DNA of 39,780 nucleotides from Acidimicrobiia bacterium (GTDB taxonomy: Bacteria; Actinomycetota; Acidimicrobiia; IMCC26256; JAMXLJ01): the NCBI GenBank assembly GCA_024281095.1, contig JAMXLJ010000165.1, positions 1-39,780 on the forward strand. The letters are read 5' to 3'. Each line of letters starts with the position of its first letter. The stretch's first letter is position 1. Positions 35,077-39,780 of the stretch are shown here, in pieces. Below the pieces are notes generated by a model. That model saw only the letters and a program-made list of their open reading frames with translations, had not been told where the DNA came from and did no database searches. Both the position numbers and the translations under genes were made by a program.

Positions 35077-36012
35077 GTGGAACGTCTCCGCGCCCGGCCC
35101 TTGCGCAGCGTGCTGTTCGCCGGCGGCGATCGGCGCGACGTGCTCGAGGCCGCGTTCGCGTCGGGAGCGGACTCGATCGTCATCGACCTCGAGGAGCCCC
35201 GCACGCCGTTTCCGGAGGCGGCCCGAAACGCGGCGCGGCACGTGGTGGAGAAGTTCCTCGTGGACGCGGGCCCTGCGTACGGGAAGCCGTTGCTGTTCGC
35301 GCGCGTGCAACCGCCGTCGACCGGGCAGACCATCAAGGATCTCCGGGCGGTGCTCAACCCCGCGTTGGCTGGAATCCTCCTCCCGAAGGTCCACGGGCCC
35401 GCAGACGTGCACGCGGCGGACGCGCTCCTCACCTGCATGGAGGTGGAGGAGGGCCTCGCCCCGCATTCAGTGGCGATGTACCCGATCCTCGAGACCGCGC
35501 AGGCGATCCGGCTCGCGTACGAGATCGCGATGGCTTCGCCGCGGGTCGCGTACATGGGCGGCGCGGTGTCGCGCTTCGGCGACATCCACCAGGCGCTCGG
35601 ATACCGCTGGACGCCCGAGGGCCGCGAGACGCTGTTCCTGCGGTCCAAGGTGCTCGTCGACGCGCGCGCCGCGGGCATCCGCTACCCGGTGAGCGGGATG
35701 TGGGGCGGCGCGCGCGACGACCTGGACGGGCTGCGTGCATGGGCCGAGCAGCTGCGCGACCTCGGCTACTACGGGATGATGCTCGGCGACCCGATGCACG
35801 TGCCGCTCGTCCACGAGGTGTTCACACCGACGCCGGCCGAGATCGCGTACTGGCAGGACCTCGACCGGCTCGCCCGCGAGGCCGAGGCGGGCGGCGGCCC
35901 GATCACGTACGGCGACGCGAGCCAGGGCGAGGGGCACGTCGTGCACATCGCCCACGTCGGCTCGGCCCGCCTCAACCTGGAGTGGGCGGGCGACCTCGGT
36001 CTGCTCACGTAG
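35077..36012 (+). CDS. HpcH/HpaI aldolase / citrate lyase beta-like protein
   Basis: 311 residues from a GTG two bases after the previous stop. LRSVLFAGGDRRDVLEAAFASGADSIVIDLEEPRTPFPEAARNAA is the CitE-like barrel start with the substrate Asp/Glu pair. LLFARVQPPSTGQTIKDL carries the conserved Arg, and GILLPKVHGPADV and SVAMYPILETAQAI (Glu as metal ligand) follow. The family cleaves or forms C-C bonds of malyl-, citramalyl- or other hydroxyacyl-CoA, or acts as an acyl-CoA thioesterase. Its position just before an acyl-CoA ligase suggests it acts on a CoA ester of a ring-cleavage product. Confidence 0.9.
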   Translation: MERLRARPLRSVLFAGGDRRDVLEAAFASGADSIVIDLEEPRTPFPEAARNAARHVVEKFLVDAGPAYGKPLLFARVQPPSTGQTIKDLRAVLNPALAGILLPKVHGPADVHAADALLTCMEVEEGLAPHSVAMYPILETAQAIRLAYEIAMASPRVAYMGGAVSRFGDIHQALGYRWTPEGRETLFLRSKVLVDARAAGIRYPVSGMWGGARDDLDGLRAWAEQLRDLGYYGMMLGDPMHVPLVHEVFTPTPAEIAYWQDLDRLAREAEAGGGPITYGDASQGEGHVVHIAHVGSARLNLEWAGDLGLLT

Positions 36013-37485
36013 ATGGCGGATCTCCTCGTCGGTGACGTCTTCACGAACGCGGCGCGGGCCGTGCCGAACCGTGTCGCGGCCGCGTTCGGTGCGCGGGTAC
36101 TGACCTTCGGCGAGCTCGACGCTGCCGCCAACCGGGTGGCGCGAGCGCTCGCCGCGCTCGGTGTGAAGCCACGCGACCGGGTCGTCGTGCTCGCGTCGAC
36201 GAGCCTCGAGGTGGTGCCGGTGTTCGCGGGCGCGGCGAAGCTCGGGGCGGTGTTCGCGCCCGCGAACCCGTCGCTCGGGACCGACGAGGCGATCGAGATG
36301 ACGACTGCCGCGCGACCGGGCGTCGTGCTCACCGACCACGAACGCGCCGACGTGGCCGCGGCTGTCGACGCCCCGGTCCTGACCATCGACGAGCTGACGA
36401 CTCACGCCACGCGTGAGTCGCCGGGCACTCCCGAGTCCCCGGGCGTCGGCGAGCTGGATCCGCACGTCGTGTTCTTCACGAGCGGCAGCACCGGCCGGTC
36501 GAAGGGCGCGGTGATATCGCACCGCGTGAACTACCTGCGCACCCACCCGGGGGCGCTGCTCGAGCCGCGTGGCGCGATGGTGTGCCCGTACCCCCTGTTC
36601 CACATGGGCGCGTGGACGATCGCATTGCAGCAGTGGCAGGCGCGCGATCGTGTGGTGTTCGTCGAACGCGCCGATCCTGCGCTCGTCGTCGATGCGATCG
36701 AGCGTCACCGGGCAACCCGGCTGAATTGTGTGCCCGCGGTCTGGTACCGCATTCTCGATCTCCTCGGCGAGACGCCGGCGCGCGAGCTCGGGTCGGTGCG
36801 CGTGGCCGATACGGGCACGTCGACCACACCGGTCGAGCTGCTCACGGCGATCAAGGCGACGTTTCCGAACGCAGGCGTGCGTGTGTTCTACGGATCGACC
36901 GAGGCCGGCAGCGTCGCCATGCTGGAAGACGCCGACATCACGAGGAAGCCGGGAAGCTGCGGCGTACCCGCGCCGGCGGGGGAGGTGCGGCTCGCCGACG
37001 ACGGCGAGCTCTGCGTGCGCGGGCCACTGCTGTTCGACGGATATTTCGAAGATCCCGACGCCACGGCGGCCGCGCTCGTCGACGGTTGGTACCACACCGG
37101 CGACCTCGCCGAGATCGACGACGAGGGCTACATCACGATCATCGGTCGCGTGCGTGACGTCGTGCGCAGCGGCGGTGAGACGGTCGCACCGGCGGAGGTC
37201 GAGGCGGTGCTGCTCGAGCACCCGGCGGTGCGCGACGTCGCGGTCGTCGGGCTACCCGACCCGGAGTGGGGCGAGATCGTGTGCGCGGTCGTCGTGGTCG
37301 CTCCCGGCGCGCCGCCCCCGGATGTCAGCGCGTTGCGCGACCATTGCGAGCCGCGGCTCGCACGCTTCAAGCAGCCGCGGCGTGTCGCGGTGGTCGAAGC
37401 CATCCCGCGCACCGCGGCAACCCGGCAGGTGCAGCGGCAGCTGCTCGTGGCTCAGCTCACCTCGCCGGCGTCACCTGGACGCTGA
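36013..37485 (+). CDS. AMP-dependent synthetase/ligase (acyl-CoA ligase-like), catalytic Lys replaced
   Basis: 490 residues, beginning directly after the previous stop. The P-loop is FFTSGSTGRSKGAVISH (154-170), the A5 region YGSTEA, and WYHTGDLAEIDDEGYITIIGRVRD is the A7-A8 hinge, followed by GGETVAPAEVEAVL. The final A10 motif, usually PRT-x-x-GK, reads PRTAATRQVQRQL (465-477), so the lysine that positions the substrate for adenylation is Arg471. Such changes usually lower adenylation sharply, leaving thioesterification possible. It is expected to activate a carboxylate with ATP and CoA. Last gene of the operon; the end overlaps the convergent gene at 37457 by 29 bases. Confidence 0.9.
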   Translation: MADLLVGDVFTNAARAVPNRVAAAFGARVLTFGELDAAANRVARALAALGVKPRDRVVVLASTSLEVVPVFAGAAKLGAVFAPANPSLGTDEAIEMTTAARPGVVLTDHERADVAAAVDAPVLTIDELTTHATRESPGTPESPGVGELDPHVVFFTSGSTGRSKGAVISHRVNYLRTHPGALLEPRGAMVCPYPLFHMGAWTIALQQWQARDRVVFVERADPALVVDAIERHRATRLNCVPAVWYRILDLLGETPARELGSVRVADTGTSTTPVELLTAIKATFPNAGVRVFYGSTEAGSVAMLEDADITRKPGSCGVPAPAGEVRLADDGELCVRGPLLFDGYFEDPDATAAALVDGWYHTGDLAEIDDEGYITIIGRVRDVVRSGGETVAPAEVEAVLLEHPAVRDVAVVGLPDPEWGEIVCAVVVVAPGAPPPDVSALRDHCEPRLARFKQPRRVAVVEAIPRTAATRQVQRQLLVAQLTSPASPGR

Positions 37486-38596
37486 CGTCGCCGGCGCGGA
37501 CCGCGGCGACGCTCTGCATGTCGCTCTCGCCCCAACTCGGCAGGCACACCGCGTGCAGGCCGCCGTGGCCTCCGCACACGACGAGCTCGAATTGGTCGGG
37601 ACGCTCGTTCACGTGCACCCGTCCCTGCCCGTCGACGCGGCCTTTCTCCTCGAGGATGGCACGGTTGCGGGCGGGCCACGCTTCGATCGGTTGCCACCCG
37701 TGTTCCAGCATGTGCTCTTGCGCGCTCGTCACGTCGGGAAACGCCGACGCAAGCCGTTGCGCCCATACCGGGTTGATCGCGACGACGATCTGACCGTTGG
37801 CCGCGGTCGGCTCGAGGAACTTGTTGCCCATCGGGTACGCGATCGTCTTCGCGATCAATGCGAGCAGCTCGCCGGGATCGTCGGTGTTGAGATCCGCGAT
37901 CGGGAACGTGCCCTTCCCTCCGTGCACGGTGACGACCTCGTCGTCGACCGGGAAGCCGCGGCGCTGCGCGAGGGACGGCCACGGCGAGTCCTCCTCGAGC
38001 TCGCCGAAACAGAGCCCGGTGGCCCGCGCCGGCTGGCCGAAAACGCTGCGGGACGTCTCGCCCACGCGTTGACCGCCGATATTGCGCAGACACAGCGCGA
38101 CGGCGCGCCCGATCGTCATCGACCCGCGCCCCGCGGCGCCGCCCATGCAGCCCGGGCCGCAGTCGATGCCGAGCCGGCCTCGCGACGGCCCGTTCACCAC
38201 GATCATCGGGAACACGCTCGAGGTCGTGGTCGTGAGCGCGAACAGGTTGAAGTCCGGAACCGTGATGGCTTCGAGCGCCGCGATGACGAGGGGGAACGCG
38301 TCGGGCTCGCAACCGGCGAGCGCGGCGTTGACCGCCACCCGCTCCACGGTCGCAGCGCCGTTGCGGGGCGGGAGCATGCACACCACGTCGTCGGGGAGCC
38401 ACGGTGTCGCCGCGATCAAGGACCGGACGCGTGCCTCGGTGGGGGGCAACACGGGCAGGCCGTCGCCGAAGCCCTGCTCCATCGATTGCGCGTAGAGCCC
38501 GAACAGGTCGTCGGCCGCGTCGATCCGCTCACTCGTCAGCGGCTCGATCTCGCACTCCGAGGAGCCGCACGAGTCGCGGGTACGCGTCGTGAGCAA
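37457..38596 (-). CDS. Conserved protein of unknown function, UGSC-selenoprotein partner
   Basis: 379 residues. The start is TTG at 38596, supported by GAGGAGG about 9 bases upstream, and it overlaps the preceding UGSC gene by 68 bases in another frame. The core GFGDGLPVLPPTEARVRSLI, then NGAATVERVAVNAALAGCEPDAFPLVIAALEAI, IVVNGPSRGRLGIDCGPGCMGG and ATIGRAV-like GSMTIGRAVALCLRNIGG, is a family I remember as found beside UGSC-family (seleno)proteins in bacteria and never assigned an activity. GPSRGRLGIDCGPGCMGG has two cysteines that could work with the partner's selenocysteine. No known cofactor motif, signal peptide or membrane helix. Confidence 0.8.
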   Translation of the reverse strand: MLTTRTRDSCGSSECEIEPLTSERIDAADDLFGLYAQSMEQGFGDGLPVLPPTEARVRSLIAATPWLPDDVVCMLPPRNGAATVERVAVNAALAGCEPDAFPLVIAALEAITVPDFNLFALTTTTSSVFPMIVVNGPSRGRLGIDCGPGCMGGAAGRGSMTIGRAVALCLRNIGGQRVGETSRSVFGQPARATGLCFGELEEDSPWPSLAQRRGFPVDDEVVTVHGGKGTFPIADLNTDDPGELLALIAKTIAYPMGNKFLEPTAANGQIVVAINPVWAQRLASAFPDVTSAQEHMLEHGWQPIEAWPARNRAILEEKGRVDGQGRVHVNERPDQFELVVCGGHGGLHAVCLPSWGESDMQSVAAVRAGDVSVQVTPAR

Positions 38597-39077
38597 TCGA
38601 TCTCACCTCCTCGTCGGGCCGGCCCTCGAGCGGGAACGGCAACACGAGCGTGCGCAGGCTCGGATGTTGGAGACGACCGGAGACACGCGATGCAAGCCCC
38701 GTGAACTCGGCTGTCACCACCGCGACCGTCGGCTTCTTGCGGTCCTCCACGAGGACGGCGTCGTGGATCGTCCACGACGTGCACGAGCCTCAGTTGCCGA
38801 GGCCGACGACTGCGCAGTCGACGAGCCGCGACCATTCGTCAAGATCGCTTCGCGTCCTTTCGCCCTCGTCGCCGACCCGTTCGCCGGTGTACAGGACGTG
38901 CACCTGCGCGCCGTCGGCGGTGAGGCGTTGCTTCCATTCGTCGATCACGACGAAGTACGAACGCCACGACCGGTCGAGTCGCAGGCCGACGTTCAGGCCC
39001 GTGAGTGGAGTGTCGAGGTCGAACGTCGCCGATGTGCCGTCCTCGTCGAAGCGAACCCTCGGGTCGAGGATCTCCAC
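38529..39077 (-). CDS. UGSC-family selenoprotein (in-frame UGA at 38792-38790)
   Basis: A 182-residue protein if UGA is read as selenocysteine. Residues 1-95 (from GTG at 39077) read MEILDPRVRFDEDGTSATFD ... DCAVVGLGN; the UGA is codon 96. The same frame then continues GSCTSWTIHDAVLVEDRKKP, TVAVVTAEFTGLASRVSGRL and QHPSLRTLVLPFPLEGRPDE to TGA at 38531-38529. So Sec96-Gly-Ser-Cys99 is exactly the UGSC motif of the UGSC-domain (seleno)proteins, whose non-seleno members have CGSC. A 9-bp hairpin with CGA loop starts 10 bases after the UGA, as in bacterial SECIS elements. The UxxC pair suggests redox chemistry. Standard annotation would stop at residue 95. It is coupled to the partner at 37457. 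Confidence 0.88.
38759..38779 (-). promoter_or_regulatory. Candidate bacterial SECIS hairpin
   Basis: On the minus strand, CGTCGTGGA pairs perfectly with TCCACGACG around a CGA loop (21 nt). It begins 10 bases after the UGA, placing the apical loop 20-22 bases downstream with G at its second position, within the spacing and loop rules described for bSECIS elements. It encodes part of SWTIHDA at the same time. Confidence 0.75.
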
Positions 39078-39097
39078 GACCTGATGCTAGGCGCTCG

Positions 39098-39213
39098 CGA
39101 GGGGCGGGGGCGCGGGGCGCTGGGGCGCGGCGCGCTGGGGCGGGGGCGGATGCCGCTTGCGTTCCAGGCGCTCCCAGAGCGAACGTTCCGCGCAAGCGTC
39201 ATCCGCCCCCGCT
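39098..39213. repeat. GC-rich repeats and long imperfect hairpin
   Basis: GCGCTGGGGCG occurs twice (39117-39127 and 39132-39142). Then GGGGGCGGATGCCGCTTGCG (39142-39161) is inverted as CGCAAGCGTCATCCGCCCCC (39191-39210) with one mismatch, and two more outer pairs, making a stem of about 22 bp with a 29-base loop. It lies 20 bases behind the stop of the HNH gene and could terminate it, or be part of a mobile 13E12-type repeat region. Confidence 0.7.
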
Positions 39214-39232
39214 TCACACACTTCTCCTCGGG

Positions 39233-39780
39233 TCAGCTCGTGTCAGGTTTTGGTCGGTTCTTGGGGTGTCTCGGGTGGTCTGGGGGAACCATTTCGCGTT
39301 CGCCTCGGCCTTCGATGAGGGCCCAGTGGTCATGGGTCTTGAGGTCGTGGTGGTACTTGCATAGCGGGTCGAGGTTGTCGAGGCGCGTTTCGCGGTTCTT
39401 GGCGTAGGGGTCGCGGTGGTCGACTTCGCGGGCGGCGTGGCCGCAGCCGGCAACCGAACACATGGGGGAGGACCACAGCAGGGCGATCTTCTGGGCCGCG
39501 TTCGGGCCGCGGCCGAGGTGGGTGACGTTCACCACGTCGACACCCTTGGTGATCACCAGTTTGAGGATGCTGTCACCGAGCAACTCGCGTGCCGCGGTTA
39601 CGGAGATGGGGCCGAGGCCGGGGATGTCGCAGGTGTCGCCCTCTGCGAGCGTGCCGCGGCGTAACGCGTCGAACTCGACGCGCACGATGGTCGTGAACCG
39701 CGAGCGTGAGTGCTTGGCGTCGTCGGCTCCGGGTTGGTCGGCGAGGGCCATGACCGCGTCGAAGGCGTAGGCGTCGCGGG
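39233..39780 (-). CDS. 13E12-type HNH endonuclease domain protein (DUF222 family), N-terminus outside window
   Basis: The frame runs in from the right edge (RDAYAFDAVMALADQPG...) and ends at 39233, so only the C-terminal 180 or so residues are visible. ITKGVDVVNVTHLGRGPNAAQKIALLWSS is the DUF222/13E12 lead-in. The HNH nuclease motif follows: CSVAGCGHAAREVDHRDPYAKN, with the Cys-x4-Cys zinc half, then LDNLDPLCKYHHDLKTHDHW with the second Cys and the final His residues. These proteins are multicopy in actinobacteria and accompany the REP13E12 repeats; their role is unproven but nuclease-like. Confidence 0.92.
   Translation of the reverse strand, partial: RDAYAFDAVMALADQPGADDAKHSRSRFTTIVRVEFDALRRGTLAEGDTCDIPGLGPISVTAARELLGDSILKLVITKGVDVVNVTHLGRGPNAAQKIALLWSSPMCSVAGCGHAAREVDHRDPYAKNRETRLDNLDPLCKYHHDLKTHDHWALIEGRGEREMVPPDHPRHPKNRPKPDTS

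Noticed and set aside
38529-38750. A separate 73-residue protein starting at 38750
   Set aside because: This is the C-terminal half of the selenoprotein; its GTG is internal and has no supporting ribosome-binding site.
38790-39077. A separate 95-residue protein ending at 38790
   Set aside because: It would end exactly at the U of UGSC, while the same frame continues with the rest of the family and a SECIS-like hairpin; reading through explains both halves.

Overview
The window is about 40 kb of very GC-rich, densely coding DNA with GTG/TTG starts, ATGA/GTGA stop-start overlaps and Shine-Dalgarno sites. The gene content is typical of soil or freshwater Actinomycetota: acyl-CoA carboxylases, many short-chain dehydrogenases (SDRs), a luciferase-like monooxygenase, a DUF35/MaoC protein, aminoglycoside-phosphotransferase-like kinases and a 13E12-type HNH protein. 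I would place it in or near the class Acidimicrobiia, but that is inference. No rRNA, tRNA, CRISPR array or complete insertion sequence was seen, and no gene-free stretch exceeds 300 bases.

Layout. 1-2251: two small exported or membrane proteins and a 14-TM DHA2 drug exporter, all on the minus strand. 2327-9953: an SDR, a stand-alone Old Yellow Enzyme-type reductase, a GNAT acetyltransferase, an acyl-CoA carboxyltransferase, a retinol-dehydrogenase-like SDR, and a lipocalin-like protein coupled to a phosphotransferase-like kinase. 9998-14814: a biotin-carrier/carboxyltransferase fusion, an FAD amine oxidase, then a minus-strand luciferase-like monooxygenase/TetR pair. 15045-15462: a DUF2510 protein and a 38-codon small ORF. 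15684-22332: a tightly coupled operon of a MarR regulator, a fused ChsH2/ChsH1-like hydratase with DUF35 domain, an Ltp2-like aldolase, a SnoaL-like protein and two SDRs, followed by a substrate-binding lipoprotein. It resembles the steroid side-chain retro-aldol module. 22358-24644: glyoxalase, second kinase, DUF5666-like exported protein (minus strand). 24845-27281: an SDR/MarR/amidohydrolase operon behind a promoter bracketed by twin operators. 27366-30378: SDR, CaiB-type CoA transferase, IclR regulator. 30523-37485: a five-gene catabolic operon (amidohydrolase, Rieske oxygenase, second amidohydrolase, HpcH/citrate-lyase-like protein, acyl-CoA ligase). 37457-39077 (minus strand): a UGSC-family protein with an in-frame UGA, and its partner gene. 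39233-39780: the C-terminal part of a 13E12-type HNH protein.

Two things stand out. First, the gene at 38529-39077 reads through an in-frame UGA at 38790-38792 exactly at the U of a UGSC motif. Ten bases downstream lies a perfect 9-bp hairpin with a CGA loop, as expected of a bacterial SECIS element. It is a probable selenoprotein that ordinary annotation would split or miss. Second, four copies of a 43-47 nt palindromic element (arms GTTGGGACGA / TCGTCCCAAC, conserved centre near TTTCAGGCGTATG) sit at gene boundaries around 6613, 23926, 27304 and 32255. One has a compensatory base-pair change, and one supplies the last codons and stop of a gene.

The shared theme is CoA-thioester catabolism of some hydrophobic or ring-containing substrate under several local repressors (TetR, MarR twice, IclR), with candidate operators visible. 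The substrate cannot be read from sequence alone.
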